Shown one piece after another: positions 35,137 to 45,209 of a DNA stretch of 64,000 bases. The notes beneath the pieces are model-generated. The model was given only the letters and a program-made list of their open reading frames with translations, had not been told where the DNA came from and searched no databases. Source of the stretch: Aegilops tauschii subsp. strangulata (lineage: Eukaryota > Streptophyta > Magnoliopsida > Poales > Poaceae). The position numbers and the translations under genes are program-made. Numbering within the stretch: the first letter of the stretch is position 1; each line of letters opens with the position of its first letter. The stretch lies in the NCBI RefSeq assembly GCF_002575655.3, contig NC_053040.3, positions 462,320,780 to 462,384,779 of the forward strand. Direction: 5' to 3'.

Positions 35137-36883
35137 TGAAGGAAATATGCCCTAGAGGCAATAATAAAGTTATTATTTATTTCCTTATTTCATGATAAAT
35201 GTTTATTATTCATGCTAGAATTGTATTAACCAGAAACATAATAAATGTGTGAATAAATAGACAAACATAGTGTCACTAGTATGCCTCTACTAGACTAGCT
35301 CGTTGATCAAAGATGGTTGAGTTTCCTAGCCATAGACATGAGTTGTCATTTGATTAACGGGGTCACATCATTAGGAGAATGATGTGATTGACTTGACCCA
35401 TTCCGTTAGCTTAGCACTTGATTGTTTAGTATGTTGCTATTGCTTTCTTCATGACTTATACGTGTTCCTATGACTATGAGATTATGCAACTCCCGTTTAC
35501 CGCAGGAACACTTTGTGTGCTACCAAACGTCACAACGTAACTGGGTGATTATAAAGGTGCTCTACAGGTGTCTCCGAAGGTACTTGTTGAGTTGGCGTAT
35601 TTCGATATTAGGATTTGTCACTCCGATTGTCGGAGAGGTATCTCTGGGCCCACTCGGTAATACACATCACTATAAGCCTTGCAAGCATTGTGACTAATGA
35701 GTTAGTTGCGGGATGATGTATTACGGAACGAGTAAAGAGACTTACCGGTAATGAGATTGAACTAGGTATTGAGATACCGACGATCGAATCTCGGGCAAGT
35801 AACATACCGATGACAAAGGGAACAACGTATGTTGTTATGCGGTTTGACCGATAAAGATCTTCGTAGAATATGTAGGAGCCAATATGAGCATCCAGGTTCC
35901 GCTATTGGTTATTGACCGGAGACGTGTCTCGGTCATGTCTACATAGTTCTCGAACCCGTAGGGTCCGCACGCTTAAAGTTCGGTGACGATTTGTATTATG
36001 AGTTTATGTGTTTTGATGTACCGAAGGTAGTTCGGTGTCCCGGATGAGATCGGGGACATGACGAGGAGTCTCGAAATGGTCGAGAAGTAAAGATCGATAT
36101 ATTGGACGACTATATTCGGACATCGGAAAGGTTCCGAGTGATTCGGGTATTTTTCGGAGTACCGAGAGTTACGGGAATTTGCCGGGGAGTATATGGGCCT
36201 TATTGGGCTTTAGGGGAAAGAGAGAGGGGAGGCTGCGCGCGCCCCAAGGCTTAGTCCGAATTGGACTAGGGGGAGGGGCGGCGCCCCCTCCTTCCTTCTC
36301 TTCTCTTTTCCCTTTCCTTCTCTCCTACTCCTACTGCTTGGAAGGGCTCCTAGTTCTACTAGGAAAGGGGGAATCCTACTCCCGGTGGGAGTAGGACTCC
36401 CCTAGGGCACGCCATAGAGAGGGCCGGCCCTCCCCCTCCTCCACTCCTTTATATACGAGGGAGGGGGCACCCCATAGACACAACAATTGATCTGTTGATC
36501 TCTTAGCCGTGTGTGGTGCCCCCCTCCACCATAATCGACCTCGATAATATCGTAGCGGTGCTTAGGCGAAGCCCTGCGTCGGTAGCATCATCATCACTGT
36601 CATCAGGCCGTCATGCTGACGGAACTCTCCCTCGAAGCTCTGCTGGATCGGAGTTTGTGGGACGTCATTGAGCTGAACGTGTGCTGAACTCGGTGGTGCC
36701 GTGCGTTCGGTACTTGGATCGGTCAGATCGTGAAGACGTACGACTACATCAACCGCGTTGTCATAACGCTTCCGCTTTCGGTCTACGAGGGTACGTGGAC
36801 ACACTCTCCCCTCTTGTTGCTATGCATCACCATGATCCTGTGTGTGCGTAGGAAATTTTTTGAAATTACTACGTTCCCCAACA
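35137..36883 (+). repeat. 3' LTR of Copia copy 1
   Basis: 1747 bp, TGAAGGAAATATGCC to TTCCCCAACA, preceded by a short purine-rich run (GTGAGAGA) as polypurine tract and followed by GATCC. TTTATATA at 36448-36455; near-perfect palindrome at 36370-36400. Confidence 0.92.
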
Positions 36884-37426
36884 GATCCTAGCTACGGTGA
36901 GGTTGTGCACGCAAGATTTACGAGTTTAGGCCCTTCTCGGAGGAAGTAAAAGCCCTACGTCTCGGTGCCCGAAGGCGGTCGACTGGATTATGCGTGAAGT
37001 TACAGGGGGTGCGAACCCTTGTGTCAGTGGAGGGGGTGGCTTATATAGAGTGCACCAGGACCCCAGCCAGCCCATGTTACAAGGGGTTCAATGTACATAA
37101 AGGGGAGACGTTACTGGTAACGCCAATAATAAAGGCATATAAATGATCATTAAGACTACGGAGTGAACGCCTGACCGTTGCCATCCTGAGTGAATTTAGA
37201 TCTTCTGTACTCTGAGTGATTTCTGATGTGGTCGAGTGAGTATATCCTGGTCGAATGGAATTGGGTTATCCGAGTGAAATGCTTCTGGTCGAGTGGGTTG
37301 CACTCTGAGGTGATTACAATCGGTAGATGCTGTTGTGCTTTGAATGTCTTTGACTTTAGGGCAGTGTCCTTGGGAAGGGTGTCTAGGTCAGGCCCATTAC
37401 CCTACCCTACGTACATGTCATCGTCA
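36884..37426 (-). repeat. Tat 5' LTR, final fragment with promoter
   Basis: Continues the LTR after the GATCC duplication. On the minus strand TATATAA at 37040-37046 is the core promoter, about 380 bp from the U3 start. Short GTCGAGTG/CGAGTGA motifs recur in the U3 part (37225-37310). The outer end is placed at TCATCGTCA. Confidence 0.75.
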
Positions 37427-37635
37427 CCCGCTGCTCCATGCCGCCAAGACCCGCCGTCGTCGACGCGAGAGAAGGCATGCCACACCACCTCACACCTCTT
37501 CCATCCGGCGCCGCTCCACAAATGATGCCCCCAATAGAGAACACGACACCGCAGCGCCTCCATCATTCGATCCGGAGATCTTAGGATTTCTCCCGGAGCG
37601 GCACGAGCAGGTTGACGATAGTTGCTTGACGACGC
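37427..37635. other. Flanking sequence between the Tat LTR and the LINE, unassigned
   Basis: GC-rich, with CCGCC-type stretches; no ORF or repeat that I recognise. It could be host flank or the 5' part of the LINE insertion. Confidence 0.4.
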
Positions 37636-38308
37636 TTCTCAGTGCGTTCGGCTTACGCGGCAAAATTCTGGGGCCGGACGGTGGAGCCTATGGCTGAGCT
37701 GATGTGGAAGTCTCGGGCCCCATCTACCTGCAAGTTCTTTGCTTGGCTTGCCCTAAGAAACAGGTGTTGGACCTCAGACAGACTGGCAAGGAGAGGCCTC
37801 CCACACCAAGATGCATGCCCCTTATGCGACCAAGAGGACGAAACCGTTGATCATGTGTTACTGACATGCGTCTTTGCCAGGTCCGCTTGGGCAGTAGTAT
37901 GTGGCGCCCTGGGCAAGATGGACTGGACGCCGACTGCACAGGACTCCCTAGCCTTCTGGCTTGAGGCAAAGCATGGGATAAATGACTGGCATAAAAAGGA
38001 TCTTCATACGGTTTTCTTACTAACATTGTGGGAGTTGTGGAAGCATCGTAATGCTATTGTCTTTGAGGGGGCATCTCCTTCATTAGGCGTAGTCCTAGGT
38101 AGAGTCGGGTCGGAAGGGAGAATGTGGGCTATTGCTGGCAAGTTTAAAAGGAGCATGGACCCCTTCTTCCTTCGGCTTGAACGGTGGGCCAGTAGTGAGG
38201 ATTATGAGCGTTGTAATGTGACCCTTGTAAATATGGTGGAGGCATTCTTTGCCTTTCTTCTTTAATATATAATATGCACACTCGTGCATATTCGAGAAGA
38301 AAAAAAAA
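37636..38308 (+). mobile_element. 5'-truncated LINE (L1-type) 3' end
   Basis: Open frame from about 37642 to TAA at 38263 encoding the zinc-binding domain that follows the RT of plant L1 elements (zf-RVT-like): WKSRAPSTCKFFAWLALRNR, then CPLCDQEDETVDHVLLTCVFA with the C-C-H-C pattern, then LLTLWELWKHRNAIVFEG. It ends with a short 3' UTR and a 9-base A tail at 38300-38308. The RT and endonuclease parts are absent. I could not place the flanking target duplications. Confidence 0.85.
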
Positions 38309-38478
38309 CGACGGCGGCGGTAGTGGGAGGGCTGAGGGCGGTGTGAACGGGGACTTTAAAATTGGGGGAGAATTTCACTTCCCCGGCCTCTGCACCAACT
38401 AGGGATGCATACGGCCATTTTAATATGAGTACCAGGATAAACATGATCCTCAGAATTTTCTAAATAAGTATCAAAATA

Positions 38479-38627
38479 TTTTTTTGATGAGTGGTTCCAC
38501 CACACACCAAATTTGATCCTTAATAAATGAGAAAAAAAACTCTATGCATCACCTATCAATTCTAAGAATTGAACTCGGGTCGTTAGACTACACAACCGCA
38601 TGCCCAACCATTAAGCCAAGGCTCTCT
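38479..38627 (-). mobile_element. Probable tRNA-derived SINE
   Basis: On the minus strand, a box-A-like TTGGCTTAATGG (38608-38619) and a box-B-like GAGTTCAATTC (38566-38576), about 31 bp apart, head a segment of about 150 bp ending in an A run (T run at 38478-38484 on plus). The cloverleaf is poor, so a functional tRNA gene is unlikely. Family not identified. Confidence 0.45.
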
Positions 38628-38786
38628 TTGCAAGAAACAATTGTAATGCATGCCGAATATTGGATTCTCATCAGTTTACATAGACGGACTTGTTTTACCT
38701 GGTCCAATTGGTACCGTGTGTGGACACCTTTCCAAGCCGTATCCAGCTGTGGGTCGGCCGCTAATTACGTGCGCATGTAGCTTAGC

Positions 38787-38875
38787 TTAGGGTTAGGGAA
38801 ACCAACTCTATCTACCCTGGTCGATCTGAACTCGGAGTCGATCGGGCCTCCACACCGAAACCAACGTTATAAATA
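38787..38875 (+). promoter_or_regulatory. Promoter of the Pelota copy: telobox and TATA
   Basis: TTAGGGTTAGGG at 38787-38798 (reverse telobox, common in plant translation-gene promoters) lies about 70 bp before TATAAATA at 38868-38875. The ATG is 200 bp further on, after a C-rich leader. The arrangement argues that the copy arose as genomic DNA with its promoter and not from a processed mRNA. Confidence 0.55.
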
Positions 38876-39077
38876 GCTATCACCCTCCGTCCGTCCATTG
38901 ATCCATCCAACACCTTCGCTCCGCTCGCAACTCACGACGCGGCAACAAGCAGCACGGATTTGTTTATGCTTCAGTCGCCGCTTTCGCATCCATCGCTCAC
39001 CGCCATCGCCGCCGTCAAGACAGGTCTCCCGTCTCTCTCGACAACAACGAGACCGCCGCGCACGTTGATCCTGAACG

Positions 39078-40168
39078 ATGAAGCTCGTCGGAAAAAGCCT
39101 CGCCCGAGACGGGCCCGGCTCCGTTAAGCTGCTACCGGAGGTGGATGATGACCTGTGGGACGCGTACAACCTCATCGCCGCCGGCGACGCCGTCGAGGCC
39201 GTCACGGTCCGGAAGATCACCAAGTCCTGGGGCCGCGACTCGGAGCGCGTGAAGCTGACTCTCGAGGTCGCGGTCGAGTCCACGGACTACGATAAGGACG
39301 GCTCCGTCCTACGCGTCCGCGGCAAGAACCTTAGCAAGAACGAGCACGTCCAGATCGGCCAGTACCATACCCTGGAAATCGAGCTGCGGAGGCCCTTCGT
39401 CCTCCGCAAGGAGGCCTGGGACTGGCCGGCGCTCGACACCATCCACAAATCCTGCGACGAGACTGCCGCCAACGCCGACCTCGCCGTGCTCCTCATGCAG
39501 GAAGGCCTCGCCCACCTCTTCCTCGTCGGCCGGAGCGTCACGGCCACCAGAGCGCGCGTCGAGGTGCCCATCCCCAGGAAGCACGGCTCCAGCTCCGGCG
39601 CCGTCGCCGCGTACGACACCGCCCTCAGGGACTTCTTCCACCGCGTCCTGGCCGCCTTCGTGCACCACGTCGACTTCGGCCTCGTCCAGTGCGTGGTGAT
39701 CGCGAGCCCGGGCTTCACCAAGGACCAGTTCCGCGACTACATGCTCCTGGAGGCCGCGCGGCGAGGGGACCTGCGCGCCATCACGGAGCACAAGGACGTC
39801 CTCGCCGCCCCGACCGTCATGTCGCTGATAAAGGACACGAGGGCAGCGCAGGAGGTGCCGGCGCTGCAGGAGTTCTTCGCCATGATCGCCAAGGACTCGG
39901 CACGGGCTTGCTACGGGCCCAAGCACGTCGAGGTCGCGCATGAACGCCTCGCCATCCAGACTCTCCTGCTCACGACACTTGGTTCCGGAACCCCGACGTT
40001 GCTGCTAGGCGCAAATGCGTCGATTTGGCCGAATCGGTGAAGAAGATCGGTGGCAAAGTGTGCGTCTTATCGTCCATGCATGTCTCTGGTGATCAGCTCG
40101 AGCAGCTCACGGGGATAGCCGCGGTTCTTCGTTTTCCCATGCCTGATCTCGACGACATCGAGATGTGA
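39078..40168 (+). pseudogene. PELO: Pelota (Dom34) ribosome-rescue factor copy, frameshifted and internally deleted
   Basis: Pelota pairs with an Hbs1-type GTPase to split stalled ribosomes in no-go and non-stop mRNA decay. The frame opens at 39078 with [20 protein letters not shown], the usual Pelota start, and passes through the eRF1-like domain 1 (to about residue 130), domain 2 ([56 protein letters not shown]) and part of domain 3 ([40 protein letters not shown]). About 20 residues normally joining domains 2 and 3 are missing after RAITEHK. A one-base deletion near 39975 diverts the frame to a stop at 40040. In the shifted frame the true C-terminus ([15 protein letters not shown] to DIEM) remains open to TGA at 40166-40168. 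Codon use is GC3-rich, as in grass genes. A 962-bp truncated product is possible, but it would lack most of domain 3. Confidence 0.88.
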
Positions 40169-40456
40169 TTTATTGCTCTGCTTTTTTTTTCTACTACCAC
40201 TAGGGTGTACGCTCTCTGTTTTACTTTTATTACTTGAACTATATATCGTGTGTCTCGCTCCAATACACAACTTTGATCACTTATTACTATTATTATACCA
40301 TGTTTATTCAGTTTTGTAACCAGACAAAGTTTATACATTGTGAAGGTGATTTTTCGTTGAAAATATCAATCCGAAAATCTACCCAAGTTACTAAGCTCCC
40401 TAGAATTGCTAGCACGTGGTGGCTCGCGGCTTTGTAAGGCATTGATGCGGCCTGAT

Positions 40457-40835
40457 TTGAACGGTTCTTCGTTTTCCCATGCCTTATTTGGACGACATCT
40501 AGATGTGATACGTGCTCTGCTTTTTTTCTTCAGAGAACTTTTACTTGAACTATCGTTTTAGATGTCTCCACGAATACACAACTTTGATCACTTATTCCTA
40601 TTATCAATCTTGCTAAGTCTCAGTCAATGGTAATATCAATGAGATCTTGCATTGAGAACCATGTAAAAATTCCTTTTCAGTATTTTCTTTTTCTCTTTCG
40701 CATGTAATGTCACTTGACTGAGACTTGGTTAAATCTCAATCGACAGAGACCTAACCACACCCCTTATTATACCAAGCAAAGTTTGGAGGTGATTTTTTTC
40801 TTGAAAATATCAATGTTACATTTTTTTAGAGAATA
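40457..40835 (+). repeat. Duplicated copy of the Pelota 3' end and downstream sequence
   Basis: GTTCTTCGTTTTCCCATGCC at about 40461 repeats the sequence at 40125, followed by the same GACGACATC-AGATGTGAT codons and 3' flank (CTCTGCTTTTTTT, ACTTGAACTAT, AATACACAACTTTGATCACTTATT, then AAAGTTT and GAAAATATCAAT). The second copy is interrupted by about 170 bp containing a MITE-like element. Confidence 0.8.
40614..40727. mobile_element. MITE-like element inside the duplicated tail
   Basis: TAAGTCTCAGTCAA (40614-40627) and TTGACTGAGACTTG (40714-40727) form 14-bp inverted ends with one mismatch around 86 bp of AT-rich DNA. The sequence is absent from the parallel copy near 40290. Target duplication and superfamily not resolved. 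Confidence 0.45.
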
Positions 40836-40921
40836 GGAGAGTTTTATTGCTCAATAATAGTCATAGGGATACAAGTATGGTCCGGGGACCACAACCAAAT
40901 GTGTTTATACCCTCAACAAGA

Positions 40922-41045
40922 GAGGATGAATATTTCGCTAATGCATGTGCATCCCTATTAAAGACGAGGATGAATATTTCGCTAACGCATGCGCATCCCT
41001 ATTAAAGACGAGGATGAATATTTCGCTAACGCATGTGCATCGAGA
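40922..41045 (+). repeat. Three tandem copies of a 44-bp unit
   Basis: Units start at 40922, 40966 and 41010 with GAGGATGAATATTTCGCTAA and contain the GCATGTGCATCCC / GCATGCGCATCCC core. The last copy is partial. No coding role seen. Confidence 0.9.
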
Positions 41046-41405
41046 AGCATTAACGTGCGCGGAAGGAGCGCCCGCTCGCGCTATCCACGTAGGATCAACT
41101 ACCAGACAAAAAACACGGCATGGACGATCTGTGGGTGTGTCCAGGTGGGCAGAGGTGTACTGTGCGTCTTAGCCAATGGAACGAGGGGATGTCTCGGAGC
41201 AGATCTTTTTGTCCCACGCAGCTCCTCTCTCTCGTCTCATTTTTTCACCCGGACCAGCGGCTAGGGTTCCGCCTGCGCCGCCATCGCCACCGCCACCATC
41301 CATGCTCCTCCAGTCCCGTCCACTCGAGAAGGCGCCCTCCTGAGACATGCTTCTCGCCCTCTACAGCAAGGTGTGGGTGCCGGAGGAGCAGCTATGGCCG
41401 ACGGC

Positions 41406-42982
41406 TACTACCTCTTGAGCACTGCGTTGGTTTTCCCTTGAAGAGGAAAGGGTGATGCAGCAAAGTAGCGTAAGTATTTCCCTCAGTTTTTGAGAACCAA
41501 GGTATCAACCCAGTAGGAGGCTACGCACGAGTCCCTCGCACCTACACAAACAAATAAATCCTCGCAACCAACGCGATAAGAGGTTGTCAATCCCTACACG
41601 GTCACTTACAAGAGTGAGATCTGATAGATATGATAAGATAATATTTTTGGTATTTTTATGATAAAGATGCAAAGTAAAATAAAAGCAAAGGAAAATAACT
41701 AAGTATTGGAAGATTAATATGATGGAGAATAGACCCGGGGGCCATAGGTTTCACTAGTGGCTTCTCTCGAGAGAATAAGTATTTTACGGTGGGTGAACAA
41801 ATTACTGTTGAGCAATTGACAGAATTGAGCATAGTTATTAGAGTATCTAGGTATGATCATGTATATAGGCATCACGTCCGAGACAAGTAGACCGACTCCT
41901 GCCTGCATCTACTACTATTACTCCACACATCGACCGCTATCCAGCATGCATCTAGAGTATTAAGTTCATAAGAACAGAGTAACGTCTTAAGCAAGATGAC
42001 ATGATGTAGAGGGATAAATTCATGCAATATGATAAAAAACCCATCTTGTTATCCTCGATGTCAACAATACAATACGTGCCTTGCTGCCCCTGCTGTCACT
42101 GGGAAAGGACACCGCAAGATTGAACCCAAAGCTAAGCACTTCTCCCATTGCAAGAAAGATCAATCTAGTAGGCCAAACCAAACTGATAATTCGAAGAGAC
42201 TTGCAAAGATAACCAATCATACATAAAAGAATTCAGAGAAGATTCAAATATTGTTCATAGATAAACTTGATCATAAACCCACAATTCATCGGTCTCAACA
42301 AACACACTGCAAAAAGAAGATTACATCGAATAGATCTCCACGAGAGAGGGGGAGAACATTGTATTGAGATCCAAAAAGAGAGAAGAAGCCATCTAGCTAA
42401 TAACTATGGACCCGAAGGTCTGAGGTAAACTACTCACACTTCATCGGAGGGGCTATGGTGTCGATGTAGAAGCCCTCCGTGATCGATGCCCCTTCCGGCG
42501 GAGCTCCGGAACAGGCCCCAAGATGGGATCTCGTGGGTACAGAAGGTTGCGGCGGTGGAATTAGGTTTTTGGCTCCGTATCTGATCGTTTGGGGGTACGT
42601 AGGTATATATAGGAGGAAGGAGTACGTCGGTGGAGCAACAGGGGGCCCGCGAGGATGGAGGGCGCGCCCTGGGGGGGTAGGCGGGCCCCGTACCTCGTGG
42701 CTTCCCTGTTGGTTGCTTGACGTAGGGTCCAAGTCTCCTGGATCATGTTCGGTGAGAAAATCACGTTCCCGAAGGTTTCATTCCGTTTGGACTCCGTTTG
42801 ATATTCTTTTTCTGCGAAACTCTGAAATAGGCAAAAAAACAGCAATTCTGGGCTGGGCCTCCGGTTAATAGGTTAGTCCCAAAAGTAATATAAAAGTGAA
42901 TAATAAAACCCAATAATGTCCAAAATAGAAGATAATATAGCATGGAGCAATCAAAAATTATAGATACGTTGGAGACGTATGA
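41406..42982 (-). repeat. 3' LTR of Athila-type copy 2
   Basis: 1577 bp. The first base pair at the left is TA instead of TG, and the right end reads GTATGA instead of GTATCA, both single substitutions from the family ends. Core promoter TATATATA at 42604-42611 (minus). Confidence 0.9.
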
Positions 42983-43482
42983 AGCATCCCCAAGCTTAAT
43001 TCCTGCTCGTCCTCGAGTAGGTAAATGATAAAAACAGAACTTTTGATGCGGAGTGCTACTTGGCATAATTTCAATGTAATTCTTCTTAATTGTGGTATGA
43101 ATATTCAGATCCATAAGATTCAAGACAAAAGTTTAATATTGACATAAAAAATAATAATACTTCAAGCATACTAACTAATCAATCATGTCTTCTCAAAATA
43201 ACATGGCCTAAGAAAATTATCCCTACAAAATCATATAGTCTGGTTATGCTCTATCTTCACCACACAAAGTATTTAAATCATGCACAACCCCGATGACAAG
43301 CCAAGCAATTGTTTCATACTTTTGACATTTTCAAACTTTTTCAATCTTCACGCAATACATGAGCGTGAGCCATGGACATAGCACTATATGTGGAATAGAA
43401 TGGTGGTTGTGGAGAAGACAAAAAGGAGGGAGAAGATAGTCTCACATCAACTAGGCGTATCAACGGGCTATGGAGATGCCCA
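42983..43482 (-). other. 3' internal region of Athila-type copy 2, distal part
   Basis: Begins with the AAGCTTGGGGATGC plus-strand primer region in reverse (GCATCCCCAAGCTT at 42984-42997) and matches 9,660-10,154 of copy 1 in reverse. Non-coding. It ends at the GCCCA target of the nested element (43478-43482). Confidence 0.75.
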
Positions 43483-45200
43483 CGTTGGGGAACATAGCAA
43501 TAATTCAAATTTTCCTACGTGTCACCAAGATCAATCTAGGAGATGCTAGCAACGAGAGAGAGGGAGTGCATCTTCATACCCTTGAAGATCGCTAAGCGGA
43601 AGCGTTACAAGAACGCGGTTGATGGAGTCGTACTTGCAGCGATTCAAATCGCGGAAGATCCGATCTAGCGCCGAACGGACGGCGCCTCCGCGTTCAACAC
43701 ACGTACAGCCCGGGGACGTCTCCTCCTTCTTGATCCAGCAAGGGGAGAGGAGAAGTTGAGGGAGAACTCCAGCAGCACGACGGCGTGGTGGCAATGGAGC
43801 TCGTGGTTCTCCGGTAGGGCATCGCCAAGCACTACGGAGGAGGAGGAGTTGGAGGAGGAGAGGGCCGCGCCAGGCCAGGGGTGCGGCTGCCCTCCCACCC
43901 CTCCACTATATATAGGGGCAAGGGAGAGGGGGTCGGCCCCTTAGATCCCATCTGGTGGGAGGGGCGGCGGCCAGGGAGGGTGGCTTGCCCCCCAAGTCAA
44001 GGGGGGCGCCCCCTCCAGGGTTTCCCCCAACCCTAGGCGCATGGGCCCTAGGGGTAGGTTGGTGCCCAGCCCACTTAGGGGCTGGTTCCCTTCCACCTAC
44101 AGCCCATAAGGCCCTCCGGGGTAGGTGGACCCTCCCGGTGGACCCCCGGAACCCCTTCGGTGGCCCCGGTACAATACCGGCATACCCCCGAATACTTCCG
44201 GTGACCGTATGATGACTTCCCATATATAAATCCTTACCTCCGGACCATTCCGGAACTCCACGTGACGTCCGGGATCCTATCCGGGACTCCGAACAACCTT
44301 CGGTAACCACATACTATTTCCCATAACAACTCTAGCGTCACCGAACCTTAAGTGTGTAGACCCTACGGGTTCGGGAACCATGCAGACATGACCGAGACAT
44401 CTCTCCGGCCAATAACCAATAGCGGGATCTGGATACCCATATTGGCTCCCACATGTTCCACGATGATCTCATCGGATGAACCACGATGTCGGGGATTCAA
44501 TCAATCCCGTATACAATTCCCTTTGTCAATCGGTATGTTACTTGCCCGAGATTCGATCGTCGGTATCCCAATACCTCGTTCAATCTCGTTACCGGCAAGT
44601 CACTTTACTCGTTCTGTAATGCATGATCCTGTGACTAACTACTTAGTCACACTGAGCTCATTATGATGATGCATTACCGAGTGGGCCCAGAGATACCTCT
44701 TCGTCATACGGAGTGACAAATCCCAGTCTCGATTCGTGCCAACCCAACAGACACTTTCGGAGATACCTGTAATGCACCTTTATAGCCACCCAGTTACGTT
44801 GTGACGTTTGGTACACCCAAAGCATTCCTACGGTATCCGGGAGTTGCACAATCTCATGGTCCAAGGAAACAATACTTGACATTAGAAAAGCTCTTAGCAA
44901 ACGAACTACACGATCTTGTGCTATGCTTAGGATTGGGTCTTGTCCATCACATCATTCTCCTAATGATGTGATCCCGTTATCAATGACATCCAATGTCCAT
45001 GGTCAGGAAACCATAACCATCTATTGATCAACGAGCTAGTCAACTAGAGGCTTACTAGGGACATGTTGTGGTCTATGTATTCACACATGTATTACGGTTT
45101 CCAGTTAATACAATTATAGCATGAACAATACACAATTATCATGAACAAGGAAATACAATAATAACCATTTTATTATTGCCTCTAGGGCATATTTCCAACA
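43483..45200 (-). repeat. 3' LTR of Copia copy 2
   Basis: 1718 bp; starts CGTTGGGGAAC (first T changed to C) and ends GCATATTTCCAACA. TATATATA at 43907-43914 on the minus strand is the promoter. Confidence 0.92.
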
Positions 45201-45209
45201 GTCTCCCAC

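Larger units (their letters stand above)
21082..36883 (+). mobile_element. Angela/WIS/BARE1-type Copia retrotransposon, copy 1
   Basis: Flanked by GATCC (21077-21081 and 36884-36888). The 5' LTR is 21082-21153 plus 28360-30047, interrupted by a solo LTR of the same family that carries a CACTA element. Internal region is 30048-35136; 3' LTR is 35137-36883. Order is PBS, gag, integrase, RT, RNase H, which is Copia order. All frames are broken. It lies inside the 5' LTR of the Tat element. Confidence 0.9.
1..37426 (-). mobile_element. Tat-lineage Gypsy LTR retrotransposon (outer host of the left nest), 3' LTR off the left edge
   Basis: Minus-strand order is LTR, primer site, gag, protease, RT, RNase H, second RNase H, integrase, tandem arrays, then an ORF on the opposite strand. 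Two RNase H domains plus an antisense ORF after pol are hallmarks of the Tat group (Tat, Grande, Ogre, Retand). The element is interrupted by an Athila-type element (4,163-11,729), a solo LTR (19,655-21,057) and a Copia element (21,082-36,883), each with matching 5-bp duplications, so its own sequence totals roughly 12.5 kb here. All reading frames carry stops or frameshifts, so it is immobile. The right boundary (CA at 37,425-37,426) is less certain than the others; CA at 37,419-37,420 is an alternative. Confidence 0.85.

Noticed and set aside
38560..38627. Functional tRNA gene on the minus strand
   Set aside because: A and B boxes are degenerate and no proper acceptor or T stem forms; a SINE head is more likely.
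39287..39941. Long minus-strand ORFs opposite the Pelota copy
   Set aside because: Shadow frames caused by GC3-rich codons; the plus strand carries the recognisable protein.
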